Shown: positions 25,391 to 33,106, counted from the stretch's first letter. The stretch: 55,924 nt of DNA from Ruegeria sp. (GCF_028066395.1 NZ_JALCBM010000023.1:1-55924), one strand, 5' to 3'. The notes: a model not told the origin generated them from the letters alone. Numbers and translations are program-made.

Positions 25391-27007
25391 TCAGCCCCCT
25401 GTGCGCCTGTTGTTGCGTGCGCCCGGGCCAAACAGGGTTTCCAGAGCCTCGATCAGGGCCGGGGCCCAGATGGCATAGTCATGCCCGCCGGCATAGGTGC
25501 GCGTCTGCACACCCGCACCTTGCGCGCGCAATCGGGCGGCAAGCGCGGCGGTGCTTTCGAGAATGCCCACATCGCCTTCATGCCGCGCGCGCTCATAGCT
25601 GCCTGCGGTCAGGACCGCCCGCAGCCCGGGATCGACAGGCAGCGAGGCCATATAGGGTGAAATTGCCTCCCATCCCGGAGGCGCCCACCAGAACGACCCC
25701 GAAAGTGAGATGAAATTGCCGATCTGTTTCGGGCGTACCAAGGCGGTATAGGCGGCGGCGAGGCCGCCAAAGCTGGACCCGGCAACGACTACGCGACTTG
25801 CATCGAAGTCCTGACCAAACCAGTCGTAGGCGAAAGGGAGGATTTTCCCGGTCAGCATTTGGGTGAACTGATCGTCACAGCCCAGATCCTCGGCCCGTCG
25901 GTGCGGCGACACGGCATCGACAAAGACGGTGGCTATCGGGGGTAAGCACCCATCCTGCACCTGTTGTTCGATCCGGCAGGGCAACCCCAGCTGATGCAGA
26001 TAGGTCGCCCCGTCGAACAGGATTTGCAGCACATTTCCGGGCGCGCCGGGAATGAAACCGGTTGGACGGTGCAACCAGATGCGCCGCCCGGATTTCAGCA
26101 TGGGATCGGCAATGCGGTGTTCGGTAACATCCCTCGACACCCGACCCAGCACCTGTTTTGCCGCGCGTGTTTGACCTCGCAGGTCATGCAGGCTCCATTG
26201 TGCGAACGGGTCGTTGACATGCGGAAACAGAGGCGTCCTGTTCATCGGATCGGCCTGCGCCACGGCCAGCAGAGCCAGACGATTTTCACGGGGTGAGGCG
26301 TTGATATCCGGGACATCCGGTGCCAAACGGTAAGAAAGGCGCAGGTCTAGCGGCACGCGAAACGAGGCGAACCACACATCCGTGCCGGTCAAGCGCTGCA
26401 TCCAGACGTGATCCGGGGCCGGTCCGCCAACCAAGCGGACATTCCGGGCCTTCCCCCGCCACAGGAATGTCACCAACCGATGATCGGCGCAGCCTTCGGG
26501 GTCAGGTTCGATCATGGGTGTGCCTACGGACATCACATCTTGCCAGAACGTCGCCACCGAAACGTGTCCCTGCACGACTTTTTGCAGGCGGGGGCTGATC
26601 GGCGCGGCACACTCCTGTCCGGTTGTGCCGGTGCCCTGATCCTCTGGCGTGACCACCTTTGTGATGCGTAGTTCGGCTTGGGTGGCCGCGTCCTTGCGAA
26701 TGGTCAATGTCAATGCATGACCGGTGGCAACAAAGCGAAAACTGTGCAGGTCCTGCGCGCTGTCTAGCAGCACCCGATCCTCTTGACCGTCCTGGCAGAG
26801 GATCAGATCGGCGCTGCCTGTGGTGCAGTTCAACCAGCCTTCGACATAGGTGCCCGGTGTCGTTTTTAGCTGTTCTTCCAGCCCAGAAGGGGGCGCTGAA
26901 ACCATAGTCGGCATGAAATTTTCCAAAGTGATCGCCCAGTATGCATCGGTGTCGAGGGAACGCAGGCTGAAGAAAGAGCGATCTGACTTTGGCTGATGCC
27001 CCTTCAT
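25391..27007 (-). CDS. fes: Enterochelin-esterase-like hydrolase (Fes family)
   Basis: Esterase of 538 aa that would cut the ester backbone of the ferric siderophore to free iron. The C-terminal alpha/beta hydrolase (about 285-525) has VVVAGSSFGGLAAAY with the nucleophile Ser, an Asp-bearing strand near ILFDGATY, and GGHDYAIWAPALIEAL with the catalytic His. A Fes N-terminal beta domain lies at about 150-280 (VTFLWRGKARNVRLVGG). A further N-terminal stretch (about 45-140) with a beta-sandwich look is not in E. coli Fes, which is near 400 aa. It is the first gene of the operon. It has no clear signal peptide, so it is probably cytoplasmic like Fes. Start uncertain: Met at residue 1 or 32-35. 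Confidence 0.85.
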   Translation of the reverse strand: MKGHQPKSDRSFFSLRSLDTDAYWAITLENFMPTMVSAPPSGLEEQLKTTPGTYVEGWLNCTTGSADLILCQDGQEDRVLLDSAQDLHSFRFVATGHALTLTIRKDAATQAELRITKVVTPEDQGTGTTGQECAAPISPRLQKVVQGHVSVATFWQDVMSVGTPMIEPDPEGCADHRLVTFLWRGKARNVRLVGGPAPDHVWMQRLTGTDVWFASFRVPLDLRLSYRLAPDVPDINASPRENRLALLAVAQADPMNRTPLFPHVNDPFAQWSLHDLRGQTRAAKQVLGRVSRDVTEHRIADPMLKSGRRIWLHRPTGFIPGAPGNVLQILFDGATYLHQLGLPCRIEQQVQDGCLPPIATVFVDAVSPHRRAEDLGCDDQFTQMLTGKILPFAYDWFGQDFDASRVVVAGSSFGGLAAAYTALVRPKQIGNFISLSGSFWWAPPGWEAISPYMASLPVDPGLRAVLTAGSYERARHEGDVGILESTAALAARLRAQGAGVQTRTYAGGHDYAIWAPALIEALETLFGPGARNNRRTGG

Positions 27008-27235
27008 GCCTTCACAACCTATGGGCGTCCAGAGCGGTTACGTTTGGGAACGCGACAAATTTGTTTGTCAAACGCCCAGGCCCGCTGTCGCAGGCTGTCT
27101 GCCAGCCGGTGAGCGTGGAAGAATTGCCGCATGCCATGAATGAACGTTGATGATGGAATGTGCGTTTCTGCACCCTAACCGGCCCAATGGTTAACCAGGC
27201 TGATCAACCCTTAGGGGCACAACAAACCTTTGATC
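27008..27235. promoter_or_regulatory. Promoter region of the siderophore operon
   Basis: No gene is seen between the esterase and the LysR stop. Two dyads are present. One is GACAAA/TTTGTC at 27054-27069, including the perfect palindrome ACAAATTTGT (27055-27064). The other is TGGTTAACCA at 27188-27197. The first is 47-62 nt upstream of the esterase start, a plausible operator position for a minus-strand promoter. Which iron regulator binds is unknown. Confidence 0.5.
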
Positions 27236-28108
27236 CTATGCGAAAATGCGTTCGAGCCAGCCTTCGAATATCTGAATAGTGGCGGCGTTGGGCTCTGGCC
27301 TGTTGCCCCGCAGCAGAAAATGACTTTGCTCGAACGGGACGGCGTCGCCGACGATCGCAATCTCTCGGCCGGTTTCAATCGCCGTCTTTGCGAACCGCTC
27401 CAGAATCACGGCATACCCGCCGCCACCGGCCACGATATCCACGGCTGCAATCGTGGTATCGACGGAGTAAGAGGTCGCGGTTTCGGATTGCTGCACATCA
27501 AAGGCCGACAGGTATTTTTGCCCCATGTCCTGAAAGCCAAGGATATGTATCAGCGGTTGGTCGGCAAGCTGAGCCATGGACGGGATCCGCCCCCCGGATT
27601 TGGCCCCAATCGGGACAATCCGTTCTTTGGAAATCCGACGGGCAGGCATATCCTCCCAATCCCCCAAGCCCAGGCGCAGCTCGACATCGACATTTTCCCG
27701 GTTCGTGGATTCAGCCCAGATATTCGAAACCAGACTGACCGAGACCTCGGGGTGGTTTTGCACGAAATCAGGCAGCCGATGCGCCAGAAACAGGGTCGCC
27801 GTTGAAATCGGAACCCGCACTGTCAGTTTCTGCAGATGGCTGGTGCCAAACAGGCTGGTGGTGGACAGGTCAATCTCTCCCAACGCGCGGCGGATGGAAA
27901 AGGCATAGGCCTGACCAACCTCGGACAGGCTGAGATTGCGGGCGGCGCGGGTGAACAGCTTGCAGCCCAACTGCGCCTCAAGCGACCGCACATGCAGGCT
28001 GACGGCGGTCTGGGTGATGCCCAGTTCCTCGGCGGCGGCGGTAAAGCTCATGTGGCGGGCGGCACATTCGAAGGATCGCAACCAGACAAGGTTCGGGGTC
28101 TTGGGCAT
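27236..28108 (-). CDS. LysR-family regulator (GcvA-like)
   Basis: Transcription factor of 290 aa. The N-terminal winged helix-turn-helix is clear: LRSFECAARHMSFTAAAEEL, then TQTAVSLHVRSLEAQLGC and LFTRAARNLSLSEVG. The rest is a periplasmic-binding-protein-like effector domain. The opening resembles the GcvA group. It is divergent from the dehydrogenase gene at 28242, so that three-gene operon is its likely target. A 14-bp perfect palindrome lies 7 nt before its start codon. The effector is unknown. Confidence 0.9.
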   Translation of the reverse strand: MPKTPNLVWLRSFECAARHMSFTAAAEELGITQTAVSLHVRSLEAQLGCKLFTRAARNLSLSEVGQAYAFSIRRALGEIDLSTTSLFGTSHLQKLTVRVPISTATLFLAHRLPDFVQNHPEVSVSLVSNIWAESTNRENVDVELRLGLGDWEDMPARRISKERIVPIGAKSGGRIPSMAQLADQPLIHILGFQDMGQKYLSAFDVQQSETATSYSVDTTIAAVDIVAGGGGYAVILERFAKTAIETGREIAIVGDAVPFEQSHFLLRGNRPEPNAATIQIFEGWLERIFA

Positions 28109-28115
28109 ATCACCA

Positions 28116-28129
28116 CCAAAAATTTTTGG
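28116..28129. promoter_or_regulatory. Palindrome in the LysR/dehydrogenase divergent promoter
   Basis: CCAAAAATTTTTGG is a perfect 14-bp palindrome between the LysR start (28108) and the dehydrogenase start (28242). Its closeness to the LysR gene suggests autorepression. LysR sites often have T-N11-A dyads, which this can accommodate, but another factor is possible. Confidence 0.45.
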
Positions 28130-28241
28130 CCATTTCCTCGCTTTTTATTCATTTTACTTTGCTCGATCAATGTCTCTAAATCTCCGGCAGGAATGAAACT
28201 CCGGCTCAGTAAGGGCGGCATGCGAATAAGGGAGCGCGCGC

Positions 28242-29207
28242 ATGAAAGTAGGATTTATCGGACTTGGGAATGTCGGTGGCAAGCTGAGCGGCAGTCTGCT
28301 GCGCAATGGCATTGACCTGACGGTGCATGATCTGAGCCAGGAACTGGTCGACGATTTTGTCTCGCGCGGGGCCAAGCGAGGCGAAAGCCCGGCGCAGCTG
28401 ATGCGGGATTGCGATGCGGTGATTACCTGTCTGCCATCGCCCGCCGCGTCCGACGCGGTGATGCAGGAAATGCTGCCCGAAATCGGCCCCGGCAAGATCT
28501 GGATGGAGATGTCCACCACCGATGAAGAAGAGGTCAAGCGTCTGGGTGCCATGGTGATGGAACGCGGTGGCGCGGCGGTGGATTGCCCCGTGTCGGGCGG
28601 CTGCCACCGTGCGGCGACCGGCAATATCTCGATCTTTGCGGGCTGTGACCGCGAGACCTTCGACCAGATCGCGCCGTTCCTGAAAACCATGGGCCGCCGC
28701 ATTCTGCACACCGGCGAACTGGGCTCGGCCTCGATCCTGAAGGTTGTGACCAATTATCTGGCGACCGCCAATCTTGTCACCTGCTGCGAGGCACTGGTGA
28801 CCGCCAAGGCGGCGGGCATGGACCTGAACACCACCTATGAGGCGATGAAAATCAGCTCGGGCACCTCGTTCGTGCATGAGACCGAAAGCCAGGTGATCCT
28901 GAACGGCAGCCGCGATATTTCCTTCACCATGGATCTGGTGAAAAAGGATGCGGGCCTGTTCCAGCAGGTGGCGGACCGTCACAACGTGCCGCTGGAAATC
29001 TCGCCCATGCTGGTTGATATCTTTGACGATGGCATTTCGCGCTATGGCGAGCGGTGCTATTCGCCCAACATCATCAAACGTCTGGAAGAGGCCACCGGTC
29101 TGGACATCCGCGCACCGGGCTTCCCGCCCGAAATGCTGGATGATGAGCCCGAAGAGCCCGGCTATGAGGTGATCCCGCAGGGCTCGCAGCTCAAGGCAGC
29201 GGAATAA
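28242..29207 (+). CDS. NAD(P)-dependent dehydrogenase, 3-hydroxyisobutyrate dehydrogenase family
   Basis: Beta-hydroxyacid dehydrogenase of 321 aa. The Rossmann motif is VGFIGLGNVGGKL at the N-terminus, the substrate loop is VDCPVSGGCHRAATG, and the catalytic Lys lies in GSASILKVVTNYLATAN. Family members oxidise short 3-hydroxy acids or reduce semialdehydes in the cytoplasm. The tail after about residue 265 is longer than in plain MmsB and ends acidic. A good ribosome site (AGGGAG) precedes the ATG. It leads an operon with the PanB-like and hydroxylase genes; the exact substrate is not known. Confidence 0.88.
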   Translation: MKVGFIGLGNVGGKLSGSLLRNGIDLTVHDLSQELVDDFVSRGAKRGESPAQLMRDCDAVITCLPSPAASDAVMQEMLPEIGPGKIWMEMSTTDEEEVKRLGAMVMERGGAAVDCPVSGGCHRAATGNISIFAGCDRETFDQIAPFLKTMGRRILHTGELGSASILKVVTNYLATANLVTCCEALVTAKAAGMDLNTTYEAMKISSGTSFVHETESQVILNGSRDISFTMDLVKKDAGLFQQVADRHNVPLEISPMLVDIFDDGISRYGERCYSPNIIKRLEEATGLDIRAPGFPPEMLDDEPEEPGYEVIPQGSQLKAAE

Positions 29208-29225
29208 GGCCCGGGGGCGGTTGCT

Positions 29226-30062
29226 ATGAAACGGATCTATACCTTTGGTGGGTTTCCCGCGACGCGCAATCTGACGGTTGCCGATATTCAGGCGGGCAAG
29301 GGCACGCGCAAATTCGTGCAGACCACCGCCGTGAACCGGGTCGAGGCCGCCGCCGCCGAAGCCGCCGGGATCGATCATCTGTCGATTGTCGATCATGACC
29401 TTGTTGAGGTGCGCGCAGGCGCGCCCAACACCTTTACCACAACGGCCCTGATGGCCAGCGACTATGAAACCCATCAGGACATCCTGCGTGCGGGCATCCG
29501 GGCTGCCGCAGCCGGGGCCGATGCGGTGTATACCCTGCGCAGCTTCAAGGTGGTCGAGATGCTGGCCGATGAAGGGCTGGCGGTTCAGGGCCATCTGGGG
29601 CTGGTGCCGCGCCTGTCGACCCGCATCGGGGGCTTGCGTGCCTATGGCCGCACCGCCGATGAGGCGATGCAACTGGCCGAGGATCTGCGCCGCCTGGAGG
29701 ATGCCGGGGCCTATGCGGTGGAACTGGAATGCGTGGCGGATGAGGCGATTGCCGAGATCAGCCCACGCACCGGGTTGATCACCCATTCCATCGGCTCGGG
29801 CGGGGCTGCCGACGTGATCTTTCTGTTTCAGGAGGACGCCTGCGGCGACACCCCGAACCCGCCGCGTCATGCCAAGGCTTTTGCCGATATGGCCGCCGCC
29901 CGCGCCACGCTTGAGGCCGAGCGCATGAAGGGCCTGACCGCCTATCGCGCCGCCGTTCTGGACGGCAGCTATCCCGATGCGGCCACCAGCATCGCCATGA
30001 AGCCCGGCGAACATGAAAAACTGCGCGAAGCGCTCGACAAGCGCCGCCCGTTTCACGAGTAG
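29226..30062 (+). CDS. PanB-like protein with degenerate metal site
   Basis: TIM-barrel protein of 278 aa related to ketopantoate hydroxymethyltransferase. Family blocks seen are VQGHLGLVPRLSTRIGG, GRTADEAMQLAEDLRRLEDA and AVELECVADEAIAEI, the last holding the catalytic Glu of PanB (Glu181 in E. coli). The metal ligands are mostly missing. The LADLPF block that carries Asp84 aligns with TTTALM, and the KIEGG block with Glu114 aligns with TLRSF. It is therefore unlikely to do the standard pantothenate reaction. It follows the dehydrogenase gene by 18 nt. A carbon-carbon lyase or aldolase role on a keto acid is possible. Confidence 0.7.
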   Translation: MKRIYTFGGFPATRNLTVADIQAGKGTRKFVQTTAVNRVEAAAAEAAGIDHLSIVDHDLVEVRAGAPNTFTTTALMASDYETHQDILRAGIRAAAAGADAVYTLRSFKVVEMLADEGLAVQGHLGLVPRLSTRIGGLRAYGRTADEAMQLAEDLRRLEDAGAYAVELECVADEAIAEISPRTGLITHSIGSGGAADVIFLFQEDACGDTPNPPRHAKAFADMAAARATLEAERMKGLTAYRAAVLDGSYPDAATSIAMKPGEHEKLREALDKRRPFHE

Positions 30063-30066
30063 ACCC

Positions 30067-30123
30067 ATGTATCGCAAAGCGTCCCGCAAATATCCCTATG
30101 AGCCCCCGCCGTCTCTGACCTGA
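30067..30123 (+). CDS. Possible 18-codon small ORF
   Basis: ATG to TGA encodes MYRKASRKYPYEPPPSLT, starting 4 nt after the PanB-like stop and ending 33 nt before the hydroxylase start. The spacing suggests reinitiation and the peptide is basic and Pro-rich, but there is no clear ribosome site and no known family. It may be chance. Confidence 0.15.
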   Translation: MYRKASRKYPYEPPPSLT

Positions 30124-30156
30124 AGGCAATTGGTTTCTTTCAGGAAAGGACAGGAT

Positions 30157-31212
30157 ATGACGACCGCAGACACCAACCCAAACGAACAGGCCAAAGATAC
30201 GAAATATGACCCCGGCCCGATGAGCCGCGAGTGGTATTGGCACCCGGAACTGCCGGTAAAATACGCCCCCTACTGGAACTGGCCCCCAAAGCTGGGCGTG
30301 CTGGGCAAATGGATCTGGCAGAACTGGCTGCAATTCTCGGACCGGTCGATCTTTTTGCTGCTGGCCTTTGCCGTGGCCTACTGGCTGCAGCCGGTCGGGC
30401 CAGAGCAGGCCAGCCTTGCATTCGGCTGGGTGGCTTGGGTGTTCATCCGCAACTGGGCACTGTTGCTGATCGTCGCCGGAGGGCTGCATTTCTGGTTCTA
30501 CGGCATCGACGGGCAGGGCAAGCTGCTGAAATACGACCCGCGCCCTTATATGAAGCGCAAGAATGCGCTGTATAAGTTCGGCTACCAGACCTGGGACAAC
30601 ATGTATTACTCTCTGGTCTTCGGTGCGCCGTTCCTGTCGGTGCTCGAAGTGTTTCTGCGCTGGATGTATGCCAACGAGTATATCGGCACGCTCAGCTTTT
30701 CGGCGCACCCGATCTGGTTCATAGCGCTGTTCCCGATCCTGGCCATCTGGCAGAGCTTCCATTTCTACGCCGTGCATCTGCTGCTGCATCAACCGTTCAT
30801 CTACAAACATGTCCACGCGGTGCACCATCGCAACGTCAACACCGGCCCCTGGTCCGGCATGTCGATGCACCCGGTCGAGGCGTTCGGCTATCTCAGCGCC
30901 ATCCTGATCGTGCTGATCCTGCCCAGCAACCCGGTGCATATGGTATTTCTGGGCTATTGGCTGATGCTGGGCGCGGCGTCGTCCCATTCGGGTTACGAGG
31001 CGCTCTGGGCTAAGGACCGTCAGGCCCTGCTGCTGGGCGCGTTTTTCCACCAGTTGCACCACCGTTATTACGAGTGCAACTACGGCAATGCGGAAATGCC
31101 CTGGGACAAGTGGTTCGGCACCTATCATGACGGCTCTGAGGATGCCACCAAACGCACCCGCAACCGCAAGCGCGAGATGCATGCCAAGGGGCAGGTGCAC
31201 AAGAGCAACTGA
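30157..31212 (+). CDS. Fatty acid hydroxylase / sterol desaturase family membrane protein
   Basis: Non-haem di-iron membrane oxygenase of 351 aa with several hydrophobic segments (about 65-82, 95-115, 150-170, 185-205, 235-270). The His clusters are complete: H207-x3-H211, H220-x2-H223-H224, H277 and H298-x2-H301-H302. The expected reaction is O2-dependent hydroxylation or desaturation of a lipid-like substrate at the membrane. The start at 30157 has AGGA upstream, and nine earlier in-frame codons are not family-like. It is third in the operon and is followed directly by a terminator. Pairing with a dehydrogenase and a PanB-like protein is unusual for a lipid hydroxylase. Confidence 0.85.
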   Translation: MTTADTNPNEQAKDTKYDPGPMSREWYWHPELPVKYAPYWNWPPKLGVLGKWIWQNWLQFSDRSIFLLLAFAVAYWLQPVGPEQASLAFGWVAWVFIRNWALLLIVAGGLHFWFYGIDGQGKLLKYDPRPYMKRKNALYKFGYQTWDNMYYSLVFGAPFLSVLEVFLRWMYANEYIGTLSFSAHPIWFIALFPILAIWQSFHFYAVHLLLHQPFIYKHVHAVHHRNVNTGPWSGMSMHPVEAFGYLSAILIVLILPSNPVHMVFLGYWLMLGAASSHSGYEALWAKDRQALLLGAFFHQLHHRYYECNYGNAEMPWDKWFGTYHDGSEDATKRTRNRKREMHAKGQVHKSN

Positions 31213-31215
31213 CAA

Positions 31216-31246
31216 AAAGGGGGCCGGTTGATCGGGCCCTTTTTTC
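31216..31246 (+). terminator. Intrinsic terminator after the hydroxylase gene
   Basis: AAAAAGG-GGGCC pairs with GGCCC-TTTTTT across a 9-nt loop. The stem runs straight into six T residues. It is a clear rho-independent terminator a few nucleotides after the stop. Confidence 0.85.
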
Positions 31247-31881
31247 AACAGAAGGCGACAGTCTTTTGACCGCCCGGGCCGGGATGACGGCGTTTGGCCG
31301 GGCCAGCGATACCCAAGCCCATCTTAGTTGTCATCGTTCGCATGATCAGACCGTGGTGATGTGGTGCGGCGAATCCCTTACCTGACCATCGTGCCCGGTG
31401 CGTCCGGGCACCGGCATTCCCTAACCGTCATCCGCGTGAACAGACAAAATTCCGTGAGGCGGAGAGCAAATCTGAGTCTGCGCTATTATCACGATTTTTC
31501 AATGACTTAAATCTCAATCCCATGGTCAGTGGGCGTCGCGCCCAGCACGTCCTTCACAATCTTACAAATTTGTAAAAGTCGCGCAAGGACGCGGTATCGC
31601 TGCTGTGCTTATTGCTCAGTTCAATCGAAGCAGGAATGGATTTGGAATAGTCCGAGACTCACCTCGTAAATGGGCAAACCCGGATCTTATCAAGCAGCCA
31701 TGGCGCAGTTCGACCACAGCAAGGGCCCGGCCTTTGACAAGCGGAACTGCGCCATACCCGTTACAGGCCATTCTGACCGGGCGACCCGGGTCAGGATGGG
31801 ACATCGAAGACTACGAAAGGCGCGGCAGATGCAATGTCCGCGTGGAAACAAAAACTGAAGTGTAAAGAGAACGAGGGTGAA
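31247..31881. promoter_or_regulatory. 635-nt non-coding region before the MipA-like gene
   Basis: No credible gene is seen; the short open frames at 31605-31865 lack ribosome sites and family features. The middle (31440-31600) is AT-rich. It contains TTACAAATTTGTAA (31562-31575), nested almost concentrically in CGTCCTT (31548-31554) and AAGGACG (31585-31591). This looks like an operator or cruciform-forming site. The region is long for this window and probably holds the promoter of the outer-membrane protein gene far from its start, or an unrecognised RNA. Confidence 0.45.
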
Positions 31882-32739
31882 ATGACGAAGACCTGGCTCA
31901 ACAACGCAGCCAAATTCATGCTGTGTGCTATGCTTTCCACCGGTGCGTCGCAAGTTGCGGCTCAGGGGTTCGACGATGATGACGACGATGATGACGGCGG
32001 CAACTGGGAATTCTTCCTTGGCGCAGGTGCGGAATATGAGCCGGAATATGAAGGTTCCGACCGCTACACGACAGAATTTCAGCCCGGTTTCCAGATCGTC
32101 TACAAAGATCGTCTGCTGATCTCACCGCAAGGGATCGGGGCGTTCATCGTCAATCAGGACAGGCTGCGGATTCAGACGGCAATCGGATATGGCGGTGGCC
32201 GTAACGAAAGCGACAGCCCCGATCTGGCCGGTCTAGGCGACATCGATGATGGCGCGGTCTTCGCCTTCGGCGCCCAGTACGATCTGACCCGGCGCCTCGC
32301 CGCGACCGTGGATGTCGAGAAATACTTCAGCGGCTCCGAAGGGACGCTGGTCACGCTGGGCCTTCAGACGCAGGTGCCGTTCGGCGTTGTCCGCGGCGCC
32401 TTGCTGCCCACCGGCGTGCGGCCCGAGGATGTCACCCGCGAACGCGGTCTGGCCCTGTTTGGCGGTGTGTCGGTCGATTGGGCGGATACCAACTATAACC
32501 AAAGCTTCTTTGGCATCTCGGCAGCACAATCGGCGGCGTCCGGCCTGTCTCAGTTCAGCGCCGGATCGGGTTTCAAGTCGGTGAATGCGGAAATCGGCTT
32601 TCTGCAGCCGCTGGGCAAAGGCTGGGGCCTGACCGGCGCCATCGGCTATTCCCGCCTGCTGGGGGATGCGGTTGACAGCCCAATCGTCAAGTCCAGAGAC
32701 GCGGTCACCGCTGAACTGGCCGTTGGTTTCAGGTTCTGA
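31882..32739 (+). CDS. MipA/OmpV-family outer-membrane protein
   Basis: Beta-barrel protein of 285 aa from the ATG at 31882 (GAGGG upstream); 16 earlier in-frame codons are not signal-like. A Sec signal ends near SQVAAQG. The mature N-terminus then has eight consecutive Asp residues, followed by GNWEFFLGAGAEYEPEYEGS, the typical MipA opening. Alternating hydrophobic strands continue to a C-terminal VGFRF. The Asp run could bind divalent metal at the cell surface or periplasm, but the function of this family is mostly unknown. Neighbouring ferric-reductase and amidohydrolase genes give weak context. Confidence 0.82.
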   Translation: MTKTWLNNAAKFMLCAMLSTGASQVAAQGFDDDDDDDDGGNWEFFLGAGAEYEPEYEGSDRYTTEFQPGFQIVYKDRLLISPQGIGAFIVNQDRLRIQTAIGYGGGRNESDSPDLAGLGDIDDGAVFAFGAQYDLTRRLAATVDVEKYFSGSEGTLVTLGLQTQVPFGVVRGALLPTGVRPEDVTRERGLALFGGVSVDWADTNYNQSFFGISAAQSAASGLSQFSAGSGFKSVNAEIGFLQPLGKGWGLTGAIGYSRLLGDAVDSPIVKSRDAVTAELAVGFRF

Positions 32740-32794
32740 GCCACGGCAATCGGTTAGAAGCAGCAACGACCGCCCGAGCCACCACTCATGGATA

Positions 32795-32814
32795 CCCCGG
32801 CAGCCGTGCCGGGG
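32795..32814 (+). terminator. Hairpin after the MipA-like gene
   Basis: CCCCGGCA and TGCCGGGG form a perfect 8-bp stem with a 4-nt loop, 56 nt after the stop. There is only a weak T-rich tail (TGTTGG), so termination is likely but not certain. Confidence 0.55.
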
Positions 32815-32841
32815 TGTTGGCGCGCGGTCTCATGCTTCGAA

Positions 32842-32915
32842 TGGGAAGTTATCCTTTTTGGTCTCAGGAGTTTAGACCCCCTCACCTGAATACGGATCAT
32901 GAGGATAACTTCCCA
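32842..32915. repeat. 74-bp element with 14-bp perfect terminal inverted repeats
   Basis: TGGGAAGTTATCCT (32842-32855) is exactly inverted at 32902-32915, with a 46-nt spacer that itself contains a small hairpin (GGTCT/AGACC). This looks like a miniature mobile element or a structured leader. Integron attC core sequences (GTTRRRY/RYYYAAC) are not matched. Confidence 0.6.
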
Positions 32916-33106
32916 CTTTCTACCCGGGCAGGTCGGATACGCATATGCGGTCCGGGTCGCGCCCAAGGTTGTTTACAAATTTGTATGGCTGTTTTCAGGG
33001 CCGCAACAGTTTCACAACCTATCTAGGTATTGACGCAGTGTGGCGAACGACATTGCCAACGCGTCTGATGATCAAGTGCTGCTGTTATTTGGGAACCAAA
33101 AACAAA

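Larger units (their letters stand above)
32740..33106. promoter_or_regulatory. Intergenic region with inverted-repeat element and operator palindrome
   Basis: No gene is seen. From 5' to 3' it holds the MipA terminator hairpin (32795-32814), a 74-bp inverted-repeat element (32842-32915), and the palindrome TACAAATTTGTA (32974-32985) about 120 nt before the amidohydrolase start. Confidence 0.5.

Noticed and set aside
28206-30089. Minus-strand open frame of 627 codons
   Set aside because: It runs antisense to the dehydrogenase and PanB-like genes, which have clear family motifs. Its His/Gln/Gly-rich composition is that of a GC-rich shadow frame.
29779-31248. Minus-strand open frame of 489 codons
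   Set aside because: Antisense to the PanB-like gene and the hydroxylase gene with intact His clusters; it also starts inside the terminator.
31605-31865. 86-codon plus-strand frame before the MipA-like gene
   Set aside because: No ribosome site, no family resemblance, and another frame of similar length overlaps it on each strand.
32842-32915. Integron attC site
   Set aside because: The inverted ends do not contain the GTTRRRY/RYYYAAC cores and there is no integrase or cassette array.
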